Part shown: one piece after another, positions 27,349 to 37,030 of the stretch
How the letters are laid out: every line of letters begins with the position of its first letter
Position numbering within the stretch: the stretch's first letter is position 1
Assembly (NCBI RefSeq): GCF_002216775.1
Contig: NZ_CP022315.1
Coordinates: forward strand, 2,728,001 to 2,792,000
DNA from: Virgibacillus phasianinus
GTDB lineage: Bacteria > Bacillota > Bacilli > Bacillales > Amphibacillaceae
DNA: 64,000 nt
Reading direction: 5' to 3'
Notes under the pieces: model-generated
Told to the model about the DNA's origin: nothing
Seen by the model: only the letters and a program-made list of their open reading frames with translations
The model's database searches: none
Made by a program: the position numbers and the translations under genes

Positions 27349-28122
27349 TTGGGGACCTTAGCATTGGAAAAAAATAATCATGTTGCGATATTAACAATTC
27401 AAAAGCCACCGGCAAATGCATTATCGAGCACATTAATTAAAGATATCGATAAACAATTAGATGAAATTGAAAATGATGCTGATATCAAAGCAATTGTATT
27501 GAAAGGTGAAGGCAAATTTTTCTCTGCGGGTGCTGATATAAAAGAATTTACAGCGCTCCAAGGCAGAGCTGATTATCAATCATTGTCAGAAAACGGCCAG
27601 AAGGTATTTAACCGAATTGAGCAATTCTCCATTCCTGTAATCGCAGCCATTCATGGTGCAGCATTAGGGGGAGGACTGGAACTTGCAATGTCATGCCATA
27701 TCCGATTTGTAACTGAAAGTGCTAAGCTTGGTTTGCCAGAGTTAACACTTGGCATCATACCAGGATTTGCAGGGACACAGCGCCTGCCAAACTATGTTGG
27801 CGCAGCGAAAGCGTATGAAATGGTACTTAGTGGTATACCAATTTCGGGTAGTGAGGCCCATCATTACGGTTTGGCTAACCATGTTGTTTCTGGGGAAAAG
27901 ATTTTCGATGAAGCTATTAAACTAGCAGAGAATATTGCTTCCAAAAGTAAACCGACAATTAATCACATTATGCGCTTGATTACTTACACAAAATCAGATA
28001 AATTTAATGATGGGGCCGCAGAGGAAGCCAAAGCGTTTGGAAAAGTTTTTGGATCTGATGATGCTAAAGAGGGCGTTCAGGCTTTTCTTGAAAAAAGAAA
28101 ACCCAGTTTCCAAGATAAATAG
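27349..28122 (+). CDS. fadB: Enoyl-CoA hydratase
   Basis: A 257-residue crotonase-fold protein that hydrates trans-2-enoyl-CoA in beta-oxidation. The oxyanion-hole segments are FSAGADIKEF (about residues 62-71) and IHGAALGGGLELAMSC (about 101-116), and ELTLGIIPGFAGTQRL carries the catalytic Glu region. The start is TTG at 27349, behind GAGGAGG. It lies 15 nt after fadR, in the same operon. Confidence 0.92.
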   Translation: MGTLALEKNNHVAILTIQKPPANALSSTLIKDIDKQLDEIENDADIKAIVLKGEGKFFSAGADIKEFTALQGRADYQSLSENGQKVFNRIEQFSIPVIAAIHGAALGGGLELAMSCHIRFVTESAKLGLPELTLGIIPGFAGTQRLPNYVGAAKAYEMVLSGIPISGSEAHHYGLANHVVSGEKIFDEAIKLAENIASKSKPTINHIMRLITYTKSDKFNDGAAEEAKAFGKVFGSDDAKEGVQAFLEKRKPSFQDK

Positions 28123-28140
28123 AAAAGCGAAGTGGGCTTG
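28122..28140. repeat. Solo Family II boundary motif
   Basis: GAAAAGCGAAGTGGGCTTG directly overlaps the last base of fadB. It matches the boundary motif at 4406 and 4652 with one change. No hairpin unit follows, so this may be a remnant or a seed of the repeat inside the fad operon. Confidence 0.6.
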
Positions 28141-28188
28141 AACGCTAGTTCTCAGGGAGAGAATAAAAGATTAAAGGAGGAAATCACA

Positions 28189-28962
28189 TTGAACATTTAT
28201 GTTTTATTAAAAAAGACATTTGACACAGAAGAAAAAATTGCTGTTACGAATGGCCGGATTGAGGATGATGGAGCCGAATTTATCATTAATCCCTATGATG
28301 AATACGCAGTGGAAGAAGCAATTAAACAGCGAGATGAGCATGGGGGAGAGGTTACTGTAGTCACTGTCGGGGACGAAGATTCTGAGAAGCAGCTGCGTAC
28401 TGCCCTAGCAATGGGGGCCGATAAGGCAGTTTTAATTAATACAGAAGATGACCTTGAAGATGGCGATCAGTTCTCAACTTCTAAAATATTAGAGGCATAT
28501 CTTGATGAGAAGGATGTAGATTTAATTTTGGCTGGTAACGTTGCGATTGATGAAGCTAGCGGTCAGGTAGGACCAAGAGTTGCCGAACGATTGGGAATTC
28601 CTTTTGTAACAACGATTACAAGCCTGGAAATTGATGGGGATACTGTTAACATTGATAAGGATGTGGAAGGTGATATAGAAAAAGTAGAAACAAGCCTGCC
28701 ATTACTTGTAACTTGTCAACAGGGACTAAATGATCCTAGATATCCTTCACTTCCGGGAATCATGAAAGCAAAGAAAAAACCGCTTGAAGAATTGGAAATA
28801 GATGATCTTGACGTGGATGAAGATGAATTAGAACCGAAAACAAAAACTACTGATATCTATTTGCCGCCGGAAAAAGAAGCTGGAAAAGTTCTAGAAGGTG
28901 AGATTGAAGACCAAGTAAAAGAATTGGTTTCATTATTAAAAACAGATTCGAAAGTAATATAA
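28189..28962 (+). CDS. etfB: Electron transfer flavoprotein beta subunit
   Basis: A 257-residue ETF beta subunit starting (L)NIYVLLKKTFDTEEKI. The TTG at 28189 follows AAAGGAGG; a longer frame from 28132 begins in the repeat remnant and is rejected. The AMP-binding-type signature region NPYDEYAVEEAI, VTVGDEDSEKQLRTALAMGADKAV and the ETF signature VETSLPLLVTCQQGLNDPRYPSLPGIM (split here) are present. With EtfA it carries electrons from acyl-CoA dehydrogenases to the quinone pool. No acyl-CoA dehydrogenase gene lies in the window. Confidence 0.95.
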   Translation: MNIYVLLKKTFDTEEKIAVTNGRIEDDGAEFIINPYDEYAVEEAIKQRDEHGGEVTVVTVGDEDSEKQLRTALAMGADKAVLINTEDDLEDGDQFSTSKILEAYLDEKDVDLILAGNVAIDEASGQVGPRVAERLGIPFVTTITSLEIDGDTVNIDKDVEGDIEKVETSLPLLVTCQQGLNDPRYPSLPGIMKAKKKPLEELEIDDLDVDEDELEPKTKTTDIYLPPEKEAGKVLEGEIEDQVKELVSLLKTDSKVI

Positions 28963-28990
28963 ACTTTACAGACAGGAAGGAGAAACGACC

Positions 28991-29962
28991 GTGAGTGAAA
29001 AATTACTAGTAATTGGTGAATCAAGAGATGGTTCTTTACGTAATGTAACTTTTGAAGCTATTGCAGCCGCAAAAAAGATAAGTGCTGATGGAGAAGTTCT
29101 TGGTATAGTATGTGGGGATAGCGATTTAGAAAATCAAGCACAGGAAATGATTTATTATGGAGCTGACCGTGTAATAACTGTAAAACACGATAATTTGAAA
29201 ACGTATACACCAGAAGGGTATGGCCAAGCGGTTATGGCAGTTATATCGGATGAATCTCCAACAGGTATTGTAATGGGGCATACCTCAATTGGGAAAGATT
29301 TGACTCCTAAAATCGCAAGTAAGCTGGAAGCTGGCTTAATCTCGGATGCCACTGATATTGATATGGAAGATGGGAAAGCGGTATTTACACGACCGATTTA
29401 TTCTGGTAAAGCATTTGAGAAAAAAATAATAACCAGTGGAATTACATTTGCAACGATACGTCCAAATAATATTCCAGCACTTGAGCGCGACGAAACTCGT
29501 TCAGGCGATATCTCAACAAAAGACATTGATATTTCAGATATTCGTATGGTTATTAAAGAAGTAATCCGCAAAGCGTCTGAAGGGGTAGATTTGTCAGAGG
29601 CAAAAGTAATTATTGCTGGCGGACGTGGTGTCAAAAGTGCCGATGGTTTCAAACCATTAGAAGAACTTGCGGATGTGCTAGGCGGAGCAGTTGGCGCATC
29701 TCGTGGCGCATGTGACGCTGATTATTGTGATTACTCGCTGCAGATCGGCCAAACAGGTAAGGTTGTTACACCAGACCTATACATCGCAGTAGGTATATCT
29801 GGGGCAATTCAACATTTGGCAGGTATGTCTAACTCCAAAGTTATAGTTGCAATTAATAAAGATCCAGAAGCCAACATTTTTAATGTGGCTGATTATGGAA
29901 TTGTTGGCGATTTATTTGATGTCGTTCCAATGCTCACAGAAGAAATTAAAAATATGAAATAA
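28991..29962 (+). CDS. etfA: Electron transfer flavoprotein alpha subunit
   Basis: A 323-residue ETF alpha subunit. The C-terminal FAD-binding domain shows GGRGVKSADGFKPLEELADVLG in part, GASRGACDADYC, QIGQTGKVVTPDLYIAVGISGAIQH and NKDPEANIFNVADYGIVGDL. The start is GTG, behind AGGAAGGAG. It is the last gene of the fad operon and is followed by a strong terminator. Confidence 0.96.
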   Translation: MSEKLLVIGESRDGSLRNVTFEAIAAAKKISADGEVLGIVCGDSDLENQAQEMIYYGADRVITVKHDNLKTYTPEGYGQAVMAVISDESPTGIVMGHTSIGKDLTPKIASKLEAGLISDATDIDMEDGKAVFTRPIYSGKAFEKKIITSGITFATIRPNNIPALERDETRSGDISTKDIDISDIRMVIKEVIRKASEGVDLSEAKVIIAGGRGVKSADGFKPLEELADVLGGAVGASRGACDADYCDYSLQIGQTGKVVTPDLYIAVGISGAIQHLAGMSNSKVIVAINKDPEANIFNVADYGIVGDLFDVVPMLTEEIKNMK

Positions 29963-29970
29963 TAGCTGAT

Positions 29971-30007
29971 AAGAACTTGATCAGACTTGGTTGATCAAGT
30001 TCTTTTT
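29971..30007 (+). terminator. Terminator of the fad-etf operon
   Basis: AGAACTTGATCA, a short loop and TGATCAAGTTCTTTTT, with perfect 12-bp arms. Confidence 0.9.
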
Positions 30008-30122
30008 CTAATTACCAATAGTTCCAGTTAAAGCGGAATTAGTATAAGCAAGATATTAGCATGGTAATACTAACGATGATATACTCATTTTAGATTTTAT
30101 GTTAGATAGAGGAGGAATAAAA

Positions 30123-30437
30123 ATGGCAATTGTACATGTTTCAGATCAAAACTTTGCAAAAGAAACCGCAGAAGGTTTAGTATTAGCTGACTTCTGGGCA
30201 CCTTGGTGTGGCCCTTGTAAAATGATTGCACCTGTATTAGAGGAAATAGATGGAGAAATGGAAGAAAAGGTTCAAATCGTTAAATTGGACGTTGATGAAA
30301 ACCAGGAAACTGCTGGGAAATTTGGTGTAATGAGCATTCCAACATTATTATTGTTCAAAGATGGCGAGGTCGTTGACCAGGTAATAGGTTTTCAACCGAA
30401 GGAAGCTTTAGTAGAATTAATCGATAAACATGCATAA
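30123..30437 (+). CDS. trxA: Thioredoxin
   Basis: A 104-residue thioredoxin with the active site WCGPCK (Cys29 and Cys32) and the cis-proline segment MSIPTLLLF. The ATG at 30123 follows GAGGAGG; the frame extends upstream to 30099 without a better site. It is the general cytosolic dithiol reductant. Its own terminator follows, so it is probably monocistronic. Confidence 0.98.
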   Translation: MAIVHVSDQNFAKETAEGLVLADFWAPWCGPCKMIAPVLEEIDGEMEEKVQIVKLDVDENQETAGKFGVMSIPTLLLFKDGEVVDQVIGFQPKEALVELIDKHA

Positions 30438-30480
30438 GTAGTAGCTAGTTTATAGCGACAACACGCATTGTTATATGTAA

Positions 30481-30519
30481 AAATAATCCCTTGTTGCGAT
30501 TTGTAACAAGGGATTATTT
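30481..30519 (+). terminator. Terminator after trxA
   Basis: AAATAATCCCTTGTT and AACAAGGGATTATTT, 15-bp perfect arms. Confidence 0.85.
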
Positions 30520-30552
30520 ATAAAGAGATAATAAATAAGGGATGAAAGTATA

Positions 30553-32325
30553 ATGAATCAAACAATTAAAGAAAAATTAGCTGTTCTTCCCGTACAGCCT
30601 GGATGCTATCTTATGAAAGACAAGCATAATACGATTATTTATGTTGGTAAGTCCAAGGCACTTAAGAATAGAGTGAAGTCTTATTTTGCTGGTGCAAATG
30701 ATCAAAAAACACAACGATTAGTATCTGAAATTCAGGACTTCGAGTATATTGTTACAACATCAGAAATTGAAGCACTTATATTAGAAATGAATTTAATAAA
30801 AAAGTATGACCCTAAATACAATGTGCTCCTGAAGGACGATAAGACATATCCATATTTGAAAATAACCGCAGAACGCCATCCTAGACTATTGGTTGTACGT
30901 AAGGTGAAAAAAGATAAAGGAAAATATTTTGGACCCTATCCAAATGTCATAGCAGCACGAGAAACAAAAAAATTATTGGATCGTTTATACCCACTACGGA
31001 AATGCAATAAAATGCCTGATCGGGTATGTTTGTATTATCATATGAAACAATGTTTGGCACCGTGTGTATATCCAGTTTCAGAGGAAACAAACCGGTCCAT
31101 TGTGCAAAGTATTTCGTCCTTCCTTAATGGTGGCCATAAGGAAATCAAGCAGGATATTAAAGAGAAAATGTATCAGGCCAGTGAGGATTTAGATTTTGAA
31201 CGCGCGAAGGAATTACGGGACCAAATCCAGCATATTGAAGCTGTTATGGAACAGCAGAAAATGACATTAAAGGATCAGGTGAATCGGGATATCTTTGGAT
31301 ATAGTTATGACAAAGGCTGGATGTGCATCCAAGTATTTTTCGTTAGACAGGGGAAGTTAATTGAACGCGATGTAGCCATTTTCCCATTCTTTGATGATCC
31401 AAAAGAAACCTTTATCAGCTACATTGGCCGATTTTATTTGCATCAGCACCATCCAAAACCAAAACAAGTCTTGTTACCACTAGAAGCAGATGCTGATTTA
31501 TTAAAGGAACTACTTGAAATCGATGTGACTATCCCATATAGGGGCAGAAAAAAAGAACTTGTAAAATTGGCTATGAAAAATGCAAAGATAGCCCTGAAAG
31601 AAAAGTTTTCTATTATTGAAATGGATGAGGAAAGAACGATAAAAGCGGTCGAGAATCTGGGAGAAAAACTGCATGTTGAAACTCCACACCGTATTGAAGC
31701 ATTTGACAATTCGAACATCCAGGGAACGGATCCAGTATCGGCAATGGTCGTGTTTATAGATGGCCGTCCCAATAAAAAAGAATACCGCAAATATAAAATT
31801 AAAGACGTCAAGGGACCAGATGATTATGAAACGATGCGCGAAGTAATCAGACGACGGTATTCACGAGTATTAAAAGAGGATTTGCCAATTCCGGATTTGA
31901 TTATGGTTGATGGATCGAAGGGGCAAATGAGTGCCGCTTTAGATGTTCTGGAAAATGAATTGGGACTGGATATTCCGTTATGCGGTCTGGCAAAGGATGA
32001 CAAACACAAAACAAGCGAATTACTTTATGGGAATCCACCTGCAATCATAGATCTATCCAGAAAGTCACAGGAATTTTATCTGGTACAGCGAATACAAGAC
32101 GAAGTTCACCGGTTTGCAATCACCTTTCATCGTCAATTACGGGGTAAAAGTCTTTTTCAATCAGAATTGGATAAAATTCCGGGTGTTGGAGAAAAGAGAC
32201 GTCGATTACTTTTGAAACAATTTAAGTCGATCGATGAAATAAAAAGTAAGTCGGTTGATGAGATTACAAAGCTTGGAATTCCAAAAAATACGGCAGAAAC
32301 AATTGTAAATTATTTAAATGAATAA
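30553..32325 (+). CDS. uvrC: Excinuclease ABC subunit C
   Basis: A 590-residue nucleotide-excision-repair nuclease. The GIY-YIG domain (about residues 13-95, with [18 protein letters not shown]) makes the 3' incision, and a UVR motif (about 200-232) binds UvrB. The RNase H-like 5' nuclease domain carries [12 protein letters not shown] and VDGSKGQ. Tandem helix-hairpin-helix motifs end the protein ([16 protein letters not shown]). The length is typical. The ATG at 30553 follows AAGGGATG. Confidence 0.97.
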   Translation: MNQTIKEKLAVLPVQPGCYLMKDKHNTIIYVGKSKALKNRVKSYFAGANDQKTQRLVSEIQDFEYIVTTSEIEALILEMNLIKKYDPKYNVLLKDDKTYPYLKITAERHPRLLVVRKVKKDKGKYFGPYPNVIAARETKKLLDRLYPLRKCNKMPDRVCLYYHMKQCLAPCVYPVSEETNRSIVQSISSFLNGGHKEIKQDIKEKMYQASEDLDFERAKELRDQIQHIEAVMEQQKMTLKDQVNRDIFGYSYDKGWMCIQVFFVRQGKLIERDVAIFPFFDDPKETFISYIGRFYLHQHHPKPKQVLLPLEADADLLKELLEIDVTIPYRGRKKELVKLAMKNAKIALKEKFSIIEMDEERTIKAVENLGEKLHVETPHRIEAFDNSNIQGTDPVSAMVVFIDGRPNKKEYRKYKIKDVKGPDDYETMREVIRRRYSRVLKEDLPIPDLIMVDGSKGQMSAALDVLENELGLDIPLCGLAKDDKHKTSELLYGNPPAIIDLSRKSQEFYLVQRIQDEVHRFAITFHRQLRGKSLFQSELDKIPGVGEKRRRLLLKQFKSIDEIKSKSVDEITKLGIPKNTAETIVNYLNE

Positions 32326-32458
32326 GCGAAGAGGCTGGGACGTAAGGTTCTAACCGGAAAAAGTGCATATAACTGCTCCTTAAAATATCCTTCGCTAATT
32401 AACAGCATTGTTCATATTTTGAGTTACACTTTTTCGATACTCCAGCCTCGCTTATTTT
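32323..32458. terminator. Long inverted repeat after uvrC
   Basis: AATAAGCGAAGAGGCTGG (32322 onwards) is mirrored by CCAGCCTCGCTTATTTT (ending about 32458). An inner GGAAAAAGTG/CACTTTTTC pair is also present. The arms enclose about 95 nt. The GAGGCTGGGAC motif resembles intergenic hairpins that I have seen in other Firmicutes. A terminator role for uvrC is likely because the second arm ends in TTTT. Confidence 0.6.
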
Positions 32459-32460
32459 AT

Positions 32461-32550
32461 GAAGGTAAAAGGTTTTTCTCGGTATAAATCACAAAAAAAT
32501 CTTGGCTTGTCGCCAATTGTTCTTGGCGGCAAGCCAAGATTTTCTAATAA
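32461..32550. repeat. Family I hairpin repeat, copy C (best stem)
   Basis: AAAATCTTGGCTTGTCGCCAA and TTGGCGGCAAGCCAAGATTTT form a 21-bp inverted repeat with a single G-U type mismatch and a loop of about 5 nt. The upstream TCTCGGTATAAA matches copies A and B. The end TTTTCTAATAA supplies the reverse-strand TAG stop of yslB (32544-32546). Confidence 0.85.
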
Positions 32551-32984
32551 GCGGTCACAAGTACGGAAAATTCAACCTGCATAATTTTTTTATTTATTTC
32601 TTCTGTACATTCTGCTTCTGTTTCTTTTAGTTGTTGAATGGCCTCCGCCAGGAAACCTGCCTCTAAACGGAAATCAGTCTCAAATGATGCTTTCAGACGA
32701 TTGACTACTGAATCTGACATTAAGCTGAATATTAGCTCTTTCCGTTTACTTTTAATAAGCTCAAGTTTTCCCCAGCCAAGTTTTTCAAATATATTATAAA
32801 TGTCTTCAAGCGTATCAAAGGTTAATTTTCTCGCTAAGTTTCTTCCCATGAAATATAATAGTGTATCAGATTCTCTTCCTAAGAGTTCTGGTAAACTTAT
32901 ATACCGTAATACATCATACCCAGCTCCAGATGTATGTAGGTCTTCAAGCAATGTGGCAGGATATACCTGTTGATCTTTTGACAT
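32544..32984 (-). CDS. yslB: YslB-family (DUF2507) protein
   Basis: A 146-residue soluble protein with DLHTSGAGYDVLRYISLPELLGRE, IFEKLGWGKLEL and a C-terminal AGFLAEAIQ region. It matches the YslB/DUF2507 family, a V4R-like fold of unknown role. The ATG at 32984 follows AAAGGATG. It sits upstream of sdhC and points away from it, next to sdhC as in B. subtilis. The stop codon lies inside a Family I repeat. Confidence 0.85.
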   Translation of the reverse strand: MSKDQQVYPATLLEDLHTSGAGYDVLRYISLPELLGRESDTLLYFMGRNLARKLTFDTLEDIYNIFEKLGWGKLELIKSKRKELIFSLMSDSVVNRLKASFETDFRLEAGFLAEAIQQLKETEAECTEEINKKIMQVEFSVLVTAY

Positions 32985-33137
32985 GGATGTCATCCTTTCT
33001 ATGTGCAAAAACCAAATTGTAAGAATTAAAGTTTGCTAGTATTATTATCTATATAATTAGTCGGATGTGCAAGTCATCATCAAACATTTTCTAAAATAAG
33101 TAAAAAGAAGTGTCTTTAAAATTAATGGCTTGTTTTC

Positions 33138-33166
33138 TTGACGCTTTTAGGAGATAGAAGTACAAT
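33138..33166 (+). promoter_or_regulatory. sigma-A promoter of sdhCAB
   Basis: TTGACG (33138-33143), 17 bp, TACAAT (33161-33166). The start near 33173 leaves an untranslated leader of about 110 nt before sdhC. Confidence 0.7.
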
Positions 33167-33283
33167 AAATATGTCACAAATTGTACATTAACGGGCAATT
33201 ATGGGGAATAACTAATGCTGAATTAAATGTTTTAAAATTTGTGCATCAAATTAGCATAATTTTATTATTAAGGGGGGCAACAC

Positions 33284-33904
33284 ATGGCGGGACGAAGCGA
33301 ATTTAAATATCGCAGATTACATTCATTATTGGGTGTTATACCAGTTGGGATTTTTCTAATTTTACATTTAGTTGTGAACCATTATGCTGTGTACGGAGAA
33401 GAAAGATTCAATGAAGCAGCACAGGTTTTAGAAAATTTGCCATTTAAATTGGTACTTGAAACAATCATTATTTATTTGCCAATTTTGTTTCATGCAATTT
33501 TAGGAGTTTACATTGTTTTCGTTGCAAAAAATAACGTAAAAAAATATGGCTTTTTCCGTAACTGGATGTTTTACGTACAACGTATAACCGGAGTTATTAC
33601 TCTAATCTTCCTTGCATGGCACGTATGGGAAACACGCATTCAAATTGGAATGGGAAATGCAGAAGCAAACTTTAGTTTAATGGAGGGCATTGTTTCAAAC
33701 CCAGCAATGTTCTGGTTCTATATTATTGGACTAATTTCAACTACATTCCATTTTGCTAACGGGCTTTGGAGTTTCTTGGTATCATGGGGTATTACCCAGT
33801 CACCGAAATCTCAAAAGATTGCTACATATGTAACACTAATTGTCTTTTTAGCACTAAGCTATGCAGGCGTAAGTGCATTGATTGCATTTGCTTACGGAGC
33901 TTAA
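33284..33904 (+). CDS. sdhC: Succinate dehydrogenase cytochrome b558 subunit
   Basis: A 206-residue membrane anchor with five hydrophobic helices. Haem-ligand histidines lie in the helices (HLVVNHYAV, ILFHAILGVY, FLAWHVWETR, STTFHFANGLW). It is the diheme cytochrome b558 type of Bacillus, which anchors SdhAB and passes electrons to menaquinone. The ATG follows AAGGGGGG. First gene of sdhCAB. Confidence 0.96.
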   Translation: MAGRSEFKYRRLHSLLGVIPVGIFLILHLVVNHYAVYGEERFNEAAQVLENLPFKLVLETIIIYLPILFHAILGVYIVFVAKNNVKKYGFFRNWMFYVQRITGVITLIFLAWHVWETRIQIGMGNAEANFSLMEGIVSNPAMFWFYIIGLISTTFHFANGLWSFLVSWGITQSPKSQKIATYVTLIVFLALSYAGVSALIAFAYGA

Positions 33905-33936
33905 TAATTCAGCAAATAAGGGAGTGAGTATATATA

Positions 33937-35688
33937 ATGAGTAACAAAAAAGTTGTTGTTGTAGGCGGTGGATTGGCCGGTCTTATGGCAACAATTAAAG
34001 CAGCTGAGACGGGTGTGAATGTGGACCTGTTTTCAATCGTACCTGTAAAACGTTCTCACTCTGTATGTGCCCAGGGTGGTATAAACGGTGCAGTAAATAC
34101 AAAAGGTGAAGGAGATTCGCCTTGGAAGCACTTTGATGACACAGTATATGGTGGCGACTTTCTTGCAAACCAGCCACCTGTAAAAGCGATGTGTGAAGCA
34201 GCGCCGGGAATTATCAACTTGCTTGATCGTATGGGAGTTATGTTTAACCGGACACCTGAAGGTCTGCTTGATTTCAGACGGTTTGGCGGAACTTCTGTAC
34301 ATCGTACCGCCTATGCAGGAGCGACTACTGGTCAGCAATTATTATATGCGCTTGACGAACAAGTTCGTCGTTACGAAGTAGAAGGATTGGTTACAAAGTA
34401 TGAAGGTTGGGAGTTCCTTGGAGCTGTTATTGATGATGATGGAGTAGGAAAAGGGATTGTAGCTCAAAATATTAAATCACATGAAATTAAATCCTTCCCG
34501 TCTGATGCAACAATTATGTCAACTGGCGGACCGGGAATTATTTTTGGTAAATCAACAAATTCTATGATTAATACTGGATCTGCGGCAAGTATTTTATACC
34601 AGCAAGGAGCAAAATACGCTAATGGTGAATTCATCCAAATTCATCCAACTGCAATTCCTGGTGACGATAAACTACGATTAATGAGTGAATCAGCACGTGG
34701 TGAAGGTGGACGTGTCTGGACGTATAAAGATGGAGAACCATGGTATTTCCTTGAAGAAAAATATCCTGCCTATGGTAACCTTGTTACCCGCGATATTGCA
34801 ACACGCGAAATATTTGATGTGTGTGTCAACCAGAAACTTGGAATTAACGGGGAAAACATGGTATATCTTGATTTATCACATAAAGATCCGAAAGAATTGG
34901 ATGTTAAACTTGGTGGAATCATTGAAATTTATGAGAAATTTGTCGGTGAGGATCCCCGTAAAGTTCCGATGAAAATTTTCCCAGCTGTTCACTATTCAAT
35001 GGGCGGACTTTGGGTTGACTTTGATCAGATGACAAGTATTCCGGGGATTTTCGCTTGTGGTGAATGTGATTACTCTCAACATGGTGGAAACCGTTTAGGT
35101 GCTAACTCATTACTATCAGCTATATATGGTGGTTCTGTTGCTGGGCCTAATGCTATCAATTATATTGATGAACTTGAAACGCATGTTGAGGATATGTCAC
35201 AAGAACTATTTGAAAACAGGCAAAAAGAAGAAGAGGAAAAATTTGAAGAGCTCATGAAAATGACTGGTGAAGAAAATGCTTACCAAATTCATAAAGAGCT
35301 TGGAGAATGGATGACAGATAATGTTACAGTAGTTCGTCATAATGATAAATTACTAAAAACAGATGAGAAACTGAAAGAACTTCAGGAACGATGGAATAAT
35401 ATTAACATTAATGATACTTCACGCTGGAGCAATCAAGGTGTTATGTTTACCCGTCAATTAAAAAATATGCTGCATTTGGCCCGTGTTATTACTAGGGGTG
35501 CATATAACCGGAATGAGAGTCGTGGTGCGCACTACAAACCTGAATTCCCGGATCGTCTTGACGATGAGTGGTTAAAAACTACAATTGCAACATTTGATAA
35601 AGAAAGCAATGGACCAGTTATTACTTACGAGGATGTAGACACTTCTTTAATTGAACCAAGATTACGAGACTATTCGAAAAAACATTGA
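33937..35688 (+). CDS. sdhA: Succinate dehydrogenase flavoprotein subunit
   Basis: A 583-residue flavoprotein. It carries the FAD dinucleotide fold GGGLAGLMATIKAAE, the HSVCAQGGINGA segment with the FAD-linked His, HRTAYAGATTGQ and the active-site region RGEGGRVW. It oxidises succinate to fumarate in the citric acid cycle. It lies 32 nt after sdhC, with GGGAGTG as ribosome binding site. Confidence 0.98.
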   Translation: MSNKKVVVVGGGLAGLMATIKAAETGVNVDLFSIVPVKRSHSVCAQGGINGAVNTKGEGDSPWKHFDDTVYGGDFLANQPPVKAMCEAAPGIINLLDRMGVMFNRTPEGLLDFRRFGGTSVHRTAYAGATTGQQLLYALDEQVRRYEVEGLVTKYEGWEFLGAVIDDDGVGKGIVAQNIKSHEIKSFPSDATIMSTGGPGIIFGKSTNSMINTGSAASILYQQGAKYANGEFIQIHPTAIPGDDKLRLMSESARGEGGRVWTYKDGEPWYFLEEKYPAYGNLVTRDIATREIFDVCVNQKLGINGENMVYLDLSHKDPKELDVKLGGIIEIYEKFVGEDPRKVPMKIFPAVHYSMGGLWVDFDQMTSIPGIFACGECDYSQHGGNRLGANSLLSAIYGGSVAGPNAINYIDELETHVEDMSQELFENRQKEEEEKFEELMKMTGEENAYQIHKELGEWMTDNVTVVRHNDKLLKTDEKLKELQERWNNININDTSRWSNQGVMFTRQLKNMLHLARVITRGAYNRNESRGAHYKPEFPDRLDDEWLKTTIATFDKESNGPVITYEDVDTSLIEPRLRDYSKKH

Positions 35689-35704
35689 GGGGAGAAAGAT
35701 AAAA

Positions 35705-36469
35705 ATGGCTGAACAAAAAACTGTTACATTTATTATAACTCGACAAGACAGCCCAGATTCTGCTCCTTATGAGGAAACATTTGATGTTCCTTATAAAACT
35801 AATATGAATGTTATTTCTGGGTTAATGGAAATAAGACAAAATCCCGTAAATGCAAAAGGGGAAAAAACAACACCAGTTTATTGGGATATGAACTGTCTTG
35901 AAGAAGTTTGCGGTGCATGCTCCATGGTTATTAATGGAACAGCACGTCAATCTTGTGCAGCACTTGTTGATAAATTGGAACAACCAATTCGTCTTCAACC
36001 AATGAGCACATTTCCAGTAGTACGCGATTTAATCATAGACCGTGAACAAATGTTTGACGCACTAAAACAAATTAAGGGCTGGATACCTATTGATGGTACA
36101 TATGATTTAGGTCCTGGTCCTCGTATGCCAGAGAAAAAACGGCAGTGGGCGTATGAACTATCTAAATGTATGACTTGCGGAGTATGCTTGGAAGCATGTC
36201 CGAATGTTAATGATAAATCAGACTTCATTGGCCCGGCAGCGCTCTCTCAAGCCCGTCTGTTTAATGCACATCCAACTGGTGGTATGAATGCCAGTGATCG
36301 TTTGGAAGGACTTATGCAGGATGGCGGAGTTACTGGATGTGGAAACGCACAAAACTGTGTGGAAGTATGTCCGAAAGGAATACCACTAACAACATCAATC
36401 GCTGCTATGAATAGAGCAACAAATATTCAAGCATTTAAAAATTTCTTTGGCAGTGACCACGCATCCTGA
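35705..36469 (+). CDS. sdhB: Succinate dehydrogenase iron-sulfur subunit
   Basis: A 254-residue Fe-S protein. The 2Fe-2S motif is CLEEVCGACSMVINGTARQSC in pieces. The 4Fe-4S and 3Fe-4S ligands lie in CMTCGVCLEACPN and CGNAQNCVEVCPKG. The ATG follows GGGGAG; a longer frame begins inside sdhA and is not needed. The final gene of the operon, followed by a terminator. Confidence 0.97.
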   Translation: MAEQKTVTFIITRQDSPDSAPYEETFDVPYKTNMNVISGLMEIRQNPVNAKGEKTTPVYWDMNCLEEVCGACSMVINGTARQSCAALVDKLEQPIRLQPMSTFPVVRDLIIDREQMFDALKQIKGWIPIDGTYDLGPGPRMPEKKRQWAYELSKCMTCGVCLEACPNVNDKSDFIGPAALSQARLFNAHPTGGMNASDRLEGLMQDGGVTGCGNAQNCVEVCPKGIPLTTSIAAMNRATNIQAFKNFFGSDHAS

Positions 36470-36493
36470 TCCCGTCATTGAAAAAAGGATGCT

Positions 36494-36525
36494 AACCCTA
36501 CCCTAATGTTGCGGTAGGGTTTTTT
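36494..36525 (+). terminator. Terminator of sdhCAB
   Basis: AACCCTACC ... GGTAGGGTT followed by TTTT. Confidence 0.85.
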
Positions 36526-36548
36526 CATTACTAGAGGAGTTGTCCAAA

Positions 36549-36992
36549 TTGAAATCAATTTCATATATTGAAGATATGGATATCTGGAGAGAATCATTTT
36601 CCTTTTCCGTACCAATTAACATTCGATTTTCCGAAACGGATATGTTTGGTCATGTGAATAACGTTTCTCCATTTATTTATTTTGAAGAAGCACGAATTGA
36701 ATTTCTTAAATCTGCTGGGTTATTTGGTGATTCATCCAGTGGAGACGGAATTCCAGTTGCAGCTGATATGCAGTGTGATTACCACCATCAAATGTATTTT
36801 AATGATAAGCTCGAGCTTCATGTTAAAGTAAATTATATAGGTACCACATCCATTGATGTTCACTATATGGGCATTAATCAGGATAACCTGCTTTGTTTAA
36901 CAGGCAGGGGAAGGTTAGTATATGTAAACCCAAGTACTGGAAAACCTATTAGGATAAGCGAGGAAATGAAAAATAATTTAATGGCTAACTAA
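36549..36992 (+). CDS. ysmA: Acyl-CoA thioesterase, 4HBT family
   Basis: A 147-residue hot-dog-fold thioesterase. The characteristic catalytic segment is RFSETDMFGHVNNV (Asp and His), followed by YFEEARIEFL. It should hydrolyse an acyl-CoA of unknown chain length. The TTG at 36549 lies 9 nt after AGAGGAG; an in-frame TTG at 36540 overlaps that site. It matches YsmA by position between sdhB and gerE. Confidence 0.88.
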   Translation: MKSISYIEDMDIWRESFSFSVPINIRFSETDMFGHVNNVSPFIYFEEARIEFLKSAGLFGDSSSGDGIPVAADMQCDYHHQMYFNDKLELHVKVNYIGTTSIDVHYMGINQDNLLCLTGRGRLVYVNPSTGKPIRISEEMKNNLMAN

Positions 36993-36996
36993 TAAT

Positions 36997-37027
36997 AAAC
37001 CGACTATCATTAAGTGATAGTCGGTTT
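36997..37027. terminator. Bidirectional terminator between ysmA and gerE
   Basis: AAACCGACTATCA-TTAAG-TGATAGTCGGTTT with T-rich flank. It serves the two converging genes. Confidence 0.85.
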
Positions 37028-37030
37028 GTT

